Assembly: GCF_943192915.1 (NCBI RefSeq)
Contig: NZ_CALPCD010000007.1
Coordinates: forward strand, 1 to 64,000
Source of the DNA: Anaerotardibacter muris
Lineage (GTDB): Bacteria > Actinomycetota > Coriobacteriia > Coriobacteriales > Eggerthellaceae
DNA length: 64,000 nt
Direction of reading: 5' to 3'
The position numbers and the translations under genes were made by a program. Shown here piece by piece: positions 10,616 to 24,333 of the stretch. Position 1 is the stretch's first letter, and every line of letters begins with the position of its first letter. A model generated the notes under the pieces. The model worked only from the letters and a program-made list of their open reading frames with translations. It was not told the origin of the DNA and did no database searches.

Positions 10616-11554
10616 CTACAGCGCGGGATCGTAGATCTCGGTGTAACGTTCGATCCCTTTGACGCATGCAACAAGCGTTTCATTCACGGGTGTTTCGATC
10701 TGGTGGCGCTTGCCGTAGGTGACCACAGCACCGTTTATCACATCAATCTCGGTGCGACGGTGCTTCTCTAAGCTTTGCAGAATGGATGGCTTGAAATCGT
10801 AAGGAAGATTCTCACGCGCTAGTTCCAACACTTCGCGCGGATCGTGACGCGTGAGCATGATGCCTTCGGCAATGGCAACGCGCATACCTTCGCTGACCGC
10901 TGCAAGTGCGGTGTCCACCAATTCAGGATGCTGATAGAAGTCGCCATAGGGAAGCTTGGTCACGCCGCAGACAGCGCCTGTTGCTACATTGATGAGCAGT
11001 TTATCCCAGATGATATTCTTCATGTGCTTTGAGGCGATGCATTCCATTCCGGCATCGTTGAACAGCTGAGCAACGTTCTCGATTCGTGGCGTGATGGGAC
11101 CGCTATATTCGCCGATGAAGGTCTGCTTGCCTTCGGTGGTCGACTGGACCTTGCCCGGTTCTAGCATCATCCCACCAATATAGGTCTTGCCTGCGATGAC
11201 CTGGTTCGGGTCGAGCAGTTCACAGAGCAGGTCCTCGTTGCCAAGACCATTTTGGAGTGAAAGCACTATGGTCTCTGGTCCGATGACGCTGCGATTCGTC
11301 TCGATGCATTCGCGCGTGTCGAAGGACTTGCACATCACCAGCACAAGATCGGCTGGCTCAAGTCCCTCGGCGGTAGTCTGGGCACGAACATCTGCCCTCT
11401 CTTCACCGTGTGGGGTAACGAGCGTGAGCCCTGATCGGTCGATAGCTTCTACGTGCGCCGCGCGTCCGATGAGCGTTACATCATTTCCTGCAAGCGCCAA
11501 CGTGCCTCCGATCGCGCTACCGAGCGATCCAGCTCCCAAAACTGCGATGTTCAT
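10616..11554 (-). CDS. Ketopantoate reductase family protein (PanE/ApbA)
   Basis: The protein has 312 residues. An N-terminal Rossmann motif GAGSLGSAIGGTLALAG (about 7-23) is followed by the family pattern DLVLVMCKSFDT and LSLQNGLGNED, with a Lys in KLLINVATGAVCGVT in the C-terminal helical domain. Family members reduce 2-dehydropantoate to pantoate with NADPH for coenzyme A synthesis, but close paralogues act on other 2-keto acids, so the symbol is withheld. AAGGGGGAAC precedes the ATG. It stands alone and is convergent with the symporter. Confidence 0.85.
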   Translation of the reverse strand: MNIAVLGAGSLGSAIGGTLALAGNDVTLIGRAAHVEAIDRSGLTLVTPHGEERADVRAQTTAEGLEPADLVLVMCKSFDTRECIETNRSVIGPETIVLSLQNGLGNEDLLCELLDPNQVIAGKTYIGGMMLEPGKVQSTTEGKQTFIGEYSGPITPRIENVAQLFNDAGMECIASKHMKNIIWDKLLINVATGAVCGVTKLPYGDFYQHPELVDTALAAVSEGMRVAIAEGIMLTRHDPREVLELARENLPYDFKPSILQSLEKHRRTEIDVINGAVVTYGKRHQIETPVNETLVACVKGIERYTEIYDPAL

Positions 11555-11611
11555 AGTTCCCCCTTGTCAATTTCCCTTGCATCCATACTACAGGGATAAG
11601 AGGACGGAGGC

Positions 11612-11740
11612 AAAAGTAAAGGGGACAGGTCCAAAACTGTCCGGGACAGAAAGGGGACAGGTCAGACATCCCATTTGGTAATTCTGGCCTGTCCCCAAAG
11701 TGTCCGGGACAAAAGCGGACCCGTCCCCGGGGTGTTCGAA
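11612..11740. repeat. Palindromic intergenic repeat (REP-like), copy 4
   Basis: The left half is AAAGGGGACAGGTCC, AAACTGTCCGGGACAG and AAAGGGGACAGGTC. The right half is GGCCTGTCCCC, AAAGTGTCCGGGACA and GGACCCGTCCCC. The central stretch GACATCCCATTTGGTAAT is shared almost exactly with copy 5 near 12.97 kb. Confidence 0.88.
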
Positions 11741-11876
11741 AGCGACCTACCTTCCCCCCGATTTATTCAGAAATTATTGGCATGGATGTCAAGGCTGGTA
11801 TTTCGCGAAAGAGGATGATAGTATTTCCGAGGTCAGCGGCCCATCATTGGGTCATTGCTGGAGAGGAAGGAAGACT

Positions 11877-12854
11877 ATGGAGAAGACAAGATCCCACGGG
11901 TTCGCTTTCGCAGCCCTGTTCAGCAGCTTATTCGCTTTGGTCATTGCAGCATGCTTTTATGCAACGCCCGCTCACGCCGATGAACAACAAAGCAAGATCG
12001 ATTCGCGTGCACTGTCTATGTCCATCGTTTCGGGTGGCACATGGATCCATGAGACGCAAGGATGGTGGATCAAGAAGCCTGATGGAAGCTATCCGAAGAA
12101 CGAGTGGGTGCTGGCGGATAACAAGATCTATCGATTCAATGCTAGTGGCTGGATGCAAACTGGCTGGGTCAAGGTTGATGGGCAGTGGTATTACTGTAGT
12201 CGCAGCGGTGATCTGCAGACGGGCTGGAAGAAGCTTTCGGGAAAATGGTATTACCTTGCAGCTGATGGCGCTATGCAGACTGGTAAGCAAGAGATCGACA
12301 AGAAGACCTACTTCTTCAAGAGCTCGGGTGCCATGGTAACAGGCTGGAACAAGGAATCCGATGGCTGGCATTATTATGCTGGTTCTGGCGCAATGAAGAC
12401 AGGCTGGCAGAAGGTTGGAGGCAAGTGGTATTACCTGGCCGACAGCGGCATCATGAAGACTGGCTGGCAGCAGATCGGTGGAACTTGGTATTACCTCAAT
12501 GGTTCTGGAGCCATGAAGACTGGCTGGTTGAAGTCGGGCGGCAAGTGGTATTACTTGAATGGTTCTGGGGCAATGCAGACAAATCGTTGGATCGGTGATT
12601 ATTACGTTGGCTCTGATGGCGTGATGGCTACGAACACAACCATCGATGGCTATCGAGTTGGCAGCGATGGCAAGTGGATCAAGCAGACTCAGAGTGCTTC
12701 GACTCAGAACACTTCTATGGTCACATACGCATCGGGATCGAGTGTTTATCACACCAAGAATTGTCGAAGCGCCGCGAAGATCAATAACCCCATTACGGTT
12801 TCTTTGAGCAAGGCTCAGAGCATGGGATTACGCCTTTGCAAGAATTGCGCGTAG
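11877..12854 (+). CDS. Secreted cell-wall-binding repeat protein with C-terminal Cys-containing domain
   Basis: The protein has 325 residues from the ATG at 11877, preceded by GGAAGGAAG; the frame upstream runs into a repeat element and is not used. A signal peptide with hydrophobic core (FAFAALFSSLFALVIAACF) ends at an AHA-D site near residue 35. About eight CW_1-type repeats of roughly 20 residues follow, each with a G-x-WYY...G.M.TGW pattern. These are choline/cell-wall-binding repeats that dock proteins on the envelope. The last 45 residues form a small domain with VYHTKNC and LRLCKNCA, a pattern often found at the ends of secreted proteins and probably metal-binding or disulfide-bonded. 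No catalytic domain is visible. Confidence 0.88.
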   Translation: MEKTRSHGFAFAALFSSLFALVIAACFYATPAHADEQQSKIDSRALSMSIVSGGTWIHETQGWWIKKPDGSYPKNEWVLADNKIYRFNASGWMQTGWVKVDGQWYYCSRSGDLQTGWKKLSGKWYYLAADGAMQTGKQEIDKKTYFFKSSGAMVTGWNKESDGWHYYAGSGAMKTGWQKVGGKWYYLADSGIMKTGWQQIGGTWYYLNGSGAMKTGWLKSGGKWYYLNGSGAMQTNRWIGDYYVGSDGVMATNTTIDGYRVGSDGKWIKQTQSASTQNTSMVTYASGSSVYHTKNCRSAAKINNPITVSLSKAQSMGLRLCKNCA

Positions 12855-12888
12855 GTCTGGCGTAGCGCTCTTTTTAGATTATCGATCG

Positions 12889-12918
12889 AAGGCGGCGAAT
12901 TCTTTCGTCGCCTTTTTC
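12889..12918 (+). terminator. Rho-independent terminator after cell-wall-binding gene
   Basis: AAGGCGGCGAA and TTCGTCGCCTT pair over 11 positions (one G-T) around a 4-base loop, followed by TTTCTTT. Confidence 0.9.
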
Positions 12919-12930
12919 TTTGGAACGCTT

Positions 12931-13052
12931 CGGGGGCAGGTCCCAAACTGTCCGGGACAAAAAGGGGACAGGTCAGACATCCCATTTGGTAATCCTGGCC
13001 TGTCCCAAAGTGTCCGGGACAAAAACGGACCTGCCCCCAAGGTGTCCGGGTT
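12931..13052. repeat. Palindromic intergenic repeat (REP-like), copy 5
   Basis: GGGGGCAGGTCCCAAACTGT, CCGGGACAAAAAGGGGACAG, a centre nearly identical to copy 4, then GTGTCCGGGACA and GGACCTGCCCCC. The two outer ends are complementary. Confidence 0.88.
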
Positions 13053-13122
13053 TGTTCGTGTATGACTTACGTACGAATCGTGGTAGAGTCTTGGCATGAG
13101 AGCTTCTGGGAAGGGGAGAGCG

Positions 13123-13944
13123 ATGAAGGGGAGCAACTTCACTATCTTGGAAACGGGGAAGATGGACATTCCGCGCTTCGACCTAACGGACAAGGTGGCT
13201 ATCATCACGGGTGTTGCGAGCGAGATCGGCATCGGCCGCGGTATCGCACGCACGTTCGCAGCCTATGGCGCGCGATTGGTGGTTGCCGACATGGACGCGG
13301 AAGGGATCGAACTTCGCGCCCAAGAGATCGCAGAAGAGTTCGATGCCGAGGTCATTCCCGTACGGTGTGACATTCGAAGCGATGAGGATCGCAAGACCTT
13401 GGTGGACACTTGCATGAACGCATTCGGCCGCATCGATATCTTAGTGAACAATGCGGGCGTTGTACTGAGCAATGATCAGCTGGCTCAAGATGTGACCGAA
13501 GAAGAATGGGACCGAGTGGTGGACACCGACTACAAGGCCGTTTTCTTCCTGACGCAGCGCGTTGCCGAGATCATGATCGAACAAGAGCGAGGCAATATTA
13601 TCAACATTGCCTCGGTAGTAGCACGTGTGGCTTCGACGCGCATGTTGCCGTACGCATCGGCGAAAGCTGCAGTAGTGCAGATGACGCGCTGCATGGCCTT
13701 CGAGTGGGCGCGCTTCAATATCCGTGCGAATTGCATCTGTCCTGGCTATATTGAAACGAACATGACGCAATCAACGCTCAATAAGCCTGCGGCCTACGAG
13801 GCCATTACGCGTCCGATCCCTCACAATCGTAAGGTGGGTGATCCGCTCGACATCGCAGCAGCAGCTTTGTTCTTGGCTTGCGATTGCTCTGACATGGTGA
13901 ATGGGACCCCGCTCTACGTAGATGGAGCTCGCTCTATCTGGTAG
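13123..13944 (+). CDS. Short-chain dehydrogenase/reductase (SDR) family oxidoreductase
   Basis: The protein has 273 residues from the ATG at 13123, preceded by AAGGGGAGAGCG. An internal ATG at 13162 (MDIPRFDLTDKVAIITG) also has GGGGAAG directly before it and is possible. The classical SDR plan is visible: cofactor motif TGVASEIGIGRGIA, NNAG in DILVNNAGVV, catalytic Ser in NIASVVARVAS, Tyr-x-x-x-Lys in YASAKAAV, and CPGYIETNM after it. An Asp (VADMD) at the end of strand 2 suggests NAD rather than NADP. Substrate unknown. It is a single gene between repeats. Confidence 0.88.
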   Translation: MKGSNFTILETGKMDIPRFDLTDKVAIITGVASEIGIGRGIARTFAAYGARLVVADMDAEGIELRAQEIAEEFDAEVIPVRCDIRSDEDRKTLVDTCMNAFGRIDILVNNAGVVLSNDQLAQDVTEEEWDRVVDTDYKAVFFLTQRVAEIMIEQERGNIINIASVVARVASTRMLPYASAKAAVVQMTRCMAFEWARFNIRANCICPGYIETNMTQSTLNKPAAYEAITRPIPHNRKVGDPLDIAAAALFLACDCSDMVNGTPLYVDGARSIW

Positions 13945-13984
13945 AGAGGGGATAGCGGATAGATAGGGATGGTGGCGGAAGCGA

Positions 13985-14168
13985 CTGGGGCACGGGACGG
14001 TTTTGCCCCCTGTCCCTATGAGAGGTTCCCTATTGGAGACCTGCCGTTGACAAAAGAACTGCGCCCTAATTCGTTCACGAGGCCTGTCCCCAAACTGTCT
14101 GGGACAAAAGCGGACCTGTCCCCAAAGTGTCCGGGACAAAAAATGAACCCGTCCCCAAGGTGTCCGGA
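13985..14168. repeat. Palindromic intergenic repeats (REP-like), copy 6, compound
   Basis: A first hairpin-forming part (GGGGCACGGGACGGTTTTGC then CCCCTGTCCC) is followed from 14082 by GGCCTGTCCCCAAACTGTCT, GGACCTGTCCCC, AAAGTGTCCGGGACA and CCGTCCCCAAGGTGTCCGG. It occupies most of the gap before the rpoB promoter. Confidence 0.8.
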
Positions 14169-14206
14169 AAAATTCACGAGAGAAACACAATTCAAAAAAA
14201 TTTTCC

Positions 14207-14235
14207 TTGACTTGGGCTTTACCCCGTCATATCTT
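14207..14235 (+). promoter_or_regulatory. Promoter of rpoBC
   Basis: TTGACT (14207-14212), a 17-base spacer, and TATCTT (14230-14235), with an A/T-rich stretch just upstream. It lies 55 bases before the rpoB start. Confidence 0.7.
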
Positions 14236-14289
14236 AGATAATTGCGTGTTTTTGCAAAATCGAAGTTATATCGAAGGAGGAAATGACTC

Positions 14290-17200
14290 GTGGGTAAAGC
14301 CGAAAAAACCGATTCCACCAGCCATTATCGGACCCGTCGAAGCTTTGCAAAGATTCCTGACGTCATGGACGTCCCTAATCTTATCGCCATTCAAACGGAG
14401 AGCTTCAAGCAATTCGTTGATCAAGGCCTTGCAAATGCTTTCGCAGACATCAGTCCTATCGAATCCAGCAACAAAGATATGTGCGTTGAATTCGGTAAGC
14501 ATGAATTCGGGGAACCGAAGTTCAGCGTAGACGAGTGCAAAGCTCGTGACGTTTCCTATCAAGCACCACTGTTCGCCGAGATCCGTTTCATCAATCGTGA
14601 GACTGGCGAGATCAAGGAACAAGAAGTGTTCATGGGCGACTTCCCGCTCATGACCCCGCGCGGCACCTTCATCATCAATGGTACCGAGCGCGTTGTTGTT
14701 TCCCAGTTGGTCCGCAGCCCGGGCGTGTACTTCTCGTCCGAGCGCGACAAGACCTCCGACAAGACTATCTATAACGCGAAGATCATCCCTTCCCGCGGCG
14801 CATGGCTCGAATTTGAGACCGACAAGCGCGACGTGCTCTCGGTCCGCATCGACCGCAAGCGCAAGCAGCCCGCAACCCTGCTCCTTCGTGCGCTCGGCAT
14901 CGCTGAGACGCGTGAAGAGATCATCGAGCTGCTGGGCGATTCCGAGATGGTCATCCGCACGCTCGACCGCGACCCCGCGACCACCAAGGAAGAGTCGCTC
15001 ATCGAACTCTACCGTCGTTTCCGTCCAGGCGAGCCCCCTACGATCGATTCGGCCCGCACCCTGCTCGACGGCTTGTTCTTCAATCCGCAGCGCTATGGCC
15101 TGGCAAAGGTCGGTCGCTACAAGATCAACAAGAAGCTGGGCTTCGATCCTGAAGACGATCAGTCCACTCTTACTCAGGACGACATCATCGAGACCATGCG
15201 CTACATCATCGCGCTGCACGATGGCGTCGAGGGCTATCACACCGACGACATCGACCACTTCGGCAACCGTCGTATCCGCACGGTGGGCGAGCTGATCCAG
15301 AATCAGTTCCGCATCGGCCTTTCCCGCATGGAGCGCGTCGTTCGCGAGCGCATGAGCATGCAGGAGCCTGATGACATCACGCCGCAGAGCTTGGTGAACA
15401 TCCGTCCGATCGTGGCTGCGATCAAGGAATTCTTCGGTTCCTCCCAGCTTTCGCAGTTCATGGACCAGACCAACCCCGCAGCAGGCATCACGCATAAGCG
15501 CCGCCTGTCCGCACTGGGTCCTGGCGGTCTGTCGCGTGAGCGCGCAGGCTTTGAAGTTCGCGACGTTCACACCTCGCACTACGGCCGTATGTGCCCGATC
15601 GAAACTCCTGAAGGTCCGAACATCGGCTTGATCGGATCTCTTGCAACCTATGCACGCATCAATCCTTACGGTTTTATCGAGACTCCCTATCGTCGCGTCA
15701 TCGACGGTAAGGTCACCGACGAGATCGACTACCTCACCGCAGACGAAGAAGAGCACTACACCATCGCTCAGGCGAACGAAACGTTCAACCTTGAGACCCG
15801 CGAATTCGGTTACACCGACGACGACGGCGTCTTCCACAAGGCTGCGCGCGTTCTCTGCCGTACGCGTGATGCTAACGGTGTCTTCGGCGAACCGGACGAA
15901 GTCGATCCTATGAATGTTCAGTACATGGACGTTTCCCCTCGTCAGATGACCTCGGTCGCTACCTCGCTCATTCCGTTCCTCGAGCACGACGACGCTAACC
16001 GCGCTCTGATGGGTTCGAACATGCAGCGTCAGGCAGTGCCCCTGCTCAAGCCCCATGCACCGCTGGTCGGTACGGGCATCGAGCACCGCATCGCGGTCGA
16101 CTCTGGCGAGATCTTGGTCTGCCAGAACGCTGGCGTGGTCGACTATGTTGACGGTCAGACCATCATCGTCGAGCGCGAAGATGGCGAATATGACGAATAC
16201 CTGGTTCCGAAGTTCCAGCGCTCCAACCAGAGCGGCTGCATGAACCATAAGCCCATCGTGAAGAAGGGCGACCGCGTAGAAGTGGGCGATGTCCTGGCTG
16301 ACGGCCCCTCTTGCGATGGCGCAGAGCTTTCGCTGGGTCAGAACCTCATGGTTGCCTACATGCCTTGGGAAGGCTTCAACTACGAGGACGCTATCATCAT
16401 CTCCGAGCGCGTGGTGGCAGAAGACCTGCTCACCTCCATTCACATCTCCGAATACGAGATCGACGCGCGTGACACCAAGCTTGGCCCTGAGGAGATCACC
16501 CGCGAGATCCCGAACATCTCCGAAGATATGATCTCTGACCTGGACGCAGACGGCATCATCCGCGTGGGTGCTGAAGTGTTCCCAGGCGATGTGCTGGTAG
16601 GTAAGGTCACCCCGAAGGGTGAAACCGAGCTCACCGCCGAAGAGCGCCTGCTGCGCGCGATCTTTGGCGAGAAGGCTCGTGAAGTCCGCGACACCTCGCT
16701 GAAGGTGCCCCACGGTGCGGGCGGCCGCGTCATCAACGTGGTCCGTTCTTCCCGCCTTGACGGCGACGAACTGGCACCGGGCGTGAACGAGTTGGTCCGC
16801 GTATTCGTTGCTCAGAAGCGTAAGATCCAGCAGGGCGACAAGCTGTCTGGTCGTCACGGCAACAAGGGTGTTATCTCCCGCATCTTGCCTGTTGAGGACA
16901 TGCCTTACCTGGCAGACGGCACGCCTATCGACGTTATCCTGAATCCGCTGGGCGTTCCTTCTCGTATGAACGTTGGTCAGCTGCTCGAATGCCACCTTGG
17001 TTGGGCGGCGAAGTGGGGCTGGTCTGACGCAGAAGAGACTGACGAAGTGGTAGATGGCCCCATGCATGTTGCAACGCCGGTATTCGACGGCGCTACCGAG
17101 AAAGAGATCTCGGACGTTATCGAGAAGGCGAACCGCAACCTGGTGAACATCCACAAGAAGAAGTACGGCGACCTGGCTCGCGTGGAATTCGTCCCGCAGC

Positions 17201-18003
17201 TTTCCCGTACTGGTAAGACCTGGCTCTACGATGGCCGCACGGGCGAGAAGTTCCGCGAGCCCATCACCGTTGGCCAGAGCTACATCCTGAAACTCGGTCA
17301 CTTGGTCGACGACAAGATCCATGCTCGTTCGACTGGCCCTTACAGCTTGATCACCCAGCAGCCGCTCGGTGGTAAGGCTCAGTTCGGTGGCCAGCGCTTC
17401 GGCGAAATGGAAGTTTGGGCGCTCTATTCCTATGGCGCTTCTAACGTCCTCCAAGAGATCCTTACCATCAAGTCCGACGACACCTCCGGCCGCGTCAAGT
17501 CCTACGAGGCCATTGTCAAGGGCGAGTCCATCCCGGCTCCGGAAGTTCCGGAATCCTTCAAGGTCCTTATCAAGGAAATGCGCTCGCTGTGTTTGAATGT
17601 CGAACTTGAGGGCAATACCCACACCAACTCTGACCTCACCGTTTCTCCTGAGGCTAAGGAAATGGAAGAAGAGCTGATCGGCGCACCGATGGATGGCCAG
17701 TCTTCACCGGAAGGCGAAGAGCTGCTGGGCGCTATCGAGGCTGACCTGGATGATCTGCTCGACTTCAGCGACACCGATGATGCGGCACCTGCTGCTGACG
17801 CGGTCGAAGAAGTTTCCGAGACCGACGTGGTCGAGGCCACCGAGGAAGCTCCTGCCGAAGATGCGGCCCAGGCAGCTGACGAAGCAACTGAAGAAGTTGC
17901 TGAAGAAGCAGCCGAGGCAGCCGAAACGGCTGAAGCTGCGGCCGAGGAAGCTGCCGAAGAAGTAGCAGTCGCAGATGCGACCGATGAGGGAGAGGAGAAC
18001 TAA
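14290..18003 (+). CDS. rpoB: DNA-directed RNA polymerase subunit beta
   Basis: The protein has 1237 residues, starting GTG with GAAGGAGG 9 bases upstream. Universal RpoB segments are visible: the rifampicin region [16 protein letters not shown] (with [14 protein letters not shown]), [17 protein letters not shown], and [15 protein letters not shown] near the active centre. Homology ends near residue 1105 ([16 protein letters not shown]). The last roughly 130 residues are a low-complexity acidic tail rich in Ala and Glu, which the usual subunit lacks. An ATG at 14283 in another frame would give only a 4-codon peptide overlapping the start. The stop is directly followed by rpoC. Confidence 0.98.
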   Translation: MGKAEKTDSTSHYRTRRSFAKIPDVMDVPNLIAIQTESFKQFVDQGLANAFADISPIESSNKDMCVEFGKHEFGEPKFSVDECKARDVSYQAPLFAEIRFINRETGEIKEQEVFMGDFPLMTPRGTFIINGTERVVVSQLVRSPGVYFSSERDKTSDKTIYNAKIIPSRGAWLEFETDKRDVLSVRIDRKRKQPATLLLRALGIAETREEIIELLGDSEMVIRTLDRDPATTKEESLIELYRRFRPGEPPTIDSARTLLDGLFFNPQRYGLAKVGRYKINKKLGFDPEDDQSTLTQDDIIETMRYIIALHDGVEGYHTDDIDHFGNRRIRTVGELIQNQFRIGLSRMERVVRERMSMQEPDDITPQSLVNIRPIVAAIKEFFGSSQLSQFMDQTNPAAGITHKRRLSALGPGGLSRERAGFEVRDVHTSHYGRMCPIETPEGPNIGLIGSLATYARINPYGFIETPYRRVIDGKVTDEIDYLTADEEEHYTIAQANETFNLETREFGYTDDDGVFHKAARVLCRTRDANGVFGEPDEVDPMNVQYMDVSPRQMTSVATSLIPFLEHDDANRALMGSNMQRQAVPLLKPHAPLVGTGIEHRIAVDSGEILVCQNAGVVDYVDGQTIIVEREDGEYDEYLVPKFQRSNQSGCMNHKPIVKKGDRVEVGDVLADGPSCDGAELSLGQNLMVAYMPWEGFNYEDAIIISERVVAEDLLTSIHISEYEIDARDTKLGPEEITREIPNISEDMISDLDADGIIRVGAEVFPGDVLVGKVTPKGETELTAEERLLRAIFGEKAREVRDTSLKVPHGAGGRVINVVRSSRLDGDELAPGVNELVRVFVAQKRKIQQGDKLSGRHGNKGVISRILPVEDMPYLADGTPIDVILNPLGVPSRMNVGQLLECHLGWAAKWGWSDAEETDEVVDGPMHVATPVFDGATEKEISDVIEKANRNLVNIHKKKYGDLARVEFVPQLSRTGKTWLYDGRTGEKFREPITVGQSYILKLGHLVDDKIHARSTGPYSLITQQPLGGKAQFGGQRFGEMEVWALYSYGASNVLQEILTIKSDDTSGRVKSYEAIVKGESIPAPEVPESFKVLIKEMRSLCLNVELEGNTHTNSDLTVSPEAKEMEEELIGAPMDGQSSPEGEELLGAIEADLDDLLDFSDTDDAAPAADAVEEVSETDVVEATEEAPAEDAAQAADEATEEVAEEAAEAAETAEAAAEEAAEEVAVADATDEGEEN

Positions 18004-22428
<4,425 letters not shown>

Positions 22429-22457
22429 GGTAACTGCTTGCCGCAGGGCTAAACTTC

Positions 22458-22491
22458 GAACACGCGCTCCACTTCGGGGCGCGTGTTTCTT
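22458..22491 (+). terminator. Rho-independent terminator after rpoBC
   Basis: AACACGCGCTCC and GGGGCGCGTGTT form a long stem (one mismatch) with a short loop, then TTTCTT. Confidence 0.9.
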
Positions 22492-22534
22492 ATAGGTGCC
22501 CATTTTGGCTCGTGCTCACTGAAGGAAGGATCCC

Positions 22535-23842
22535 ATGAGCTCACTGCTTTTCAAAGACATCACGGTGCTGACCGAAGAAGGCAAGACCGTTCCGCACGCC
22601 TATGTAGCGGTGGAGGGGAGTACTATCACGCATTTTCAGCTGGAAGAGCCCACAGGTTCCTTCGACCGCGTCTACGACGGTCGTGGCAAGCTGCTGATGC
22701 CAGCGCTCTACAATTCGCATGCGCATGTGCCCATGACGCTGCTGCGCGGGCGAGGCGATAACCTGCCGCTGGACCGATGGCTCAACGAAGCCATCTTTCC
22801 CTTTGAAGCGCACATCACCGAAGACGATGCATATCACGCCACATTGCTGGGCATCGCAGAGATGCTGCGCTTTGGTGTGGTCTCCTTCACGGACATGTAT
22901 TTCTGCACCGATGCTCGTGCGCGTGCGGTGTTGGAAAGCGGCATCAAGTGCAACTTGAGTGACTGCGTGGTAGGCAACGAACCAGGCATAACCTATTGGG
23001 ATTTGCCGCTTGCTAAGCAGAACGAACAGTGGATCGCTGAATACCATGGCGCGGCTGATGGCCGTTTGCTGATGAACTTCAGCCTGCATGCGGAGTACAC
23101 CACGTCACCCGAAATGGTGGCAAGCGTTGCCAATGCTGCGAAAGAAGCCGACATGCGCATAGATGTGCACGTGAGCGAGACGCAGAAAGAAGTGCGCGAA
23201 TGCATCGAGCGCCACGGCAAGACCCCGCCCGTCTACCTGGCAGAGCTGGGCTTGTTCGACGTGCCTACTACCGCGGATCACTGCACGTGGCTGACCGATG
23301 AAGACCGCGCCATCATGGCAGCCAAGGGCGTGGTGGTTTCTTGCTGCCCCGCATCGAATGCGAAGCTTGGCAGTGGTATTGCGGACATAAAGGCCATGAA
23401 AGAAGCGGGCATCATGCTAACGCTTGGCACCGATGGAGTGGCCAGCAACAACAATCACAACATGTTCAAGGACCTGTACTTGCTCGCGCTCATGCAGCGC
23501 GCAGGCGACGCGGACCCTGTTTCGCTCTCTGCCGAAGAACTCATCACCGTTGCTACGCGCAACGGTGCGCTTTCCCAAGGGCGCGAAGACTGCGGCCTCA
23601 TCAGACGCGATGCTCGTGCAGACTTGGTGGTGCTGGATATCGACACCCCCTGGATGCAGCCCGTTCACACGATGGCAGACAACGTTGTCTATTCTGCACA
23701 GGGCAGTGACGTTGTTTTGACCATGGTTGATGGTAAGATTCTCTATGAGAATGGAGAATACACCACTATCGATGTAGAGAAAGAGATCGCCAAGACCTGT
23801 GAAGCGCGCGAGGATATTCTGGCACGCATGGCGCAGGACTAG
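22535..23842 (+). CDS. Amidohydrolase, MTA/SAH-deaminase family
   Basis: The protein has 435 residues. The metal-binding NSHAHVPMTLLRGRG (about 59-73), a His region HVSETQKEV, TADHCTWL and the Asp in LGTDGVASNNNHNMF are the signature of ATZ/TRZ amidohydrolases of the 5'-methylthioadenosine/S-adenosylhomocysteine deaminase group. These hydrolyse adenine-type amino groups to inosine products and recycle SAM by-products. Substrate choice within the family varies, so the exact activity is inferred. AAGGAAGG precedes the ATG. HisE follows after 23 bases, suggesting co-transcription. Confidence 0.87.
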   Translation: MSSLLFKDITVLTEEGKTVPHAYVAVEGSTITHFQLEEPTGSFDRVYDGRGKLLMPALYNSHAHVPMTLLRGRGDNLPLDRWLNEAIFPFEAHITEDDAYHATLLGIAEMLRFGVVSFTDMYFCTDARARAVLESGIKCNLSDCVVGNEPGITYWDLPLAKQNEQWIAEYHGAADGRLLMNFSLHAEYTTSPEMVASVANAAKEADMRIDVHVSETQKEVRECIERHGKTPPVYLAELGLFDVPTTADHCTWLTDEDRAIMAAKGVVVSCCPASNAKLGSGIADIKAMKEAGIMLTLGTDGVASNNNHNMFKDLYLLALMQRAGDADPVSLSAEELITVATRNGALSQGREDCGLIRRDARADLVVLDIDTPWMQPVHTMADNVVYSAQGSDVVLTMVDGKILYENGEYTTIDVEKEIAKTCEAREDILARMAQD

Positions 23843-23865
23843 ATTGGCGCATCGAAGGAGCAAGC

Positions 23866-24285
23866 GTGGAAAAGACCTACGTTACTGAAGGCCAGGTGCC
23901 TGAAAGCCAGATGGGCGCGGCACTCGAATCGCTGGCGCATACCATCAACGCGCGTCGCGCGGCAGGTCCTGAAAGCTATACCTATCGTCTGCTCAATGAT
24001 AATATCGACGATCTGCTTAAGAAGCTGGTAGAAGAAGCTCACGAGACCACGCTGGCAGCTAAGGACGTGGTAAGCAGTGATGCTACGCCAGCTGATGTTG
24101 ACCATCTGCGCTATGAGGCGGGAGACGTGGTCTATCATCTGCTGGTGATCTTGGAGCGTTGCGGCATCAGCTTGGACGAATTCGCAGCAGAGATGAACAC
24201 CCGCATGACCGAAGATGAGATCGCACTTCGTGAAGGCGTTATCATGCTCAAGCCCGAATTCGTCAATCGTGGTGGCAACCATTAA
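23866..24285 (+). CDS. hisE: Phosphoribosyl-ATP pyrophosphatase (HisE-like MazG fold)
   Basis: The protein has 139 residues with a GTG start and CGAAGGAG upstream. The core SYTYRLLNDNIDDLLKKLVE, EAHETTLAAK and RYEAGDVVYHLLVILERCG carries the EExxE and ExxD metal-binding pattern of all-alpha NTP pyrophosphohydrolases of the PRA-PH type. It would cut phosphoribosyl-ATP to phosphoribosyl-AMP in step two of histidine synthesis. It is longer than usual HisE (about 100 residues) at both ends, and no other his gene is near. Confidence 0.85.
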   Translation: MEKTYVTEGQVPESQMGAALESLAHTINARRAAGPESYTYRLLNDNIDDLLKKLVEEAHETTLAAKDVVSSDATPADVDHLRYEAGDVVYHLLVILERCGISLDEFAAEMNTRMTEDEIALREGVIMLKPEFVNRGGNH

Positions 24286-24292
24286 GTTTTCT

Positions 24293-24316
24293 GATGCGGG
24301 GTCTCCCGCATCTTTC
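24293..24316 (+). terminator. Hairpin between hisE and glmM
   Basis: GATGCGGG, loop GTCT, CCCGCATC form a perfect 8-bp stem followed by only TTTC. It is a weak terminator or an attenuator/processing site between the two genes. Confidence 0.55.
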
Positions 24317-24333
24317 ATGAAAGGGAAGTTGCT

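Noticed and set aside
11700..11876. Upstream extension of the cell-wall-repeat protein
   Set aside because: It begins inside a repeat element and would bury the clear signal peptide 60 residues in; the ATG at 11877 has a strong ribosome site.
14266..17622. Very long open frame antisense to rpoB
   Set aside because: It mirrors rpoB codon bias on the opposite strand, matches no family and has no proper start context. The same applies to 19213-22503 opposite rpoC, 8730-10166 opposite the symporter and 1037-2296 opposite queH-queA.
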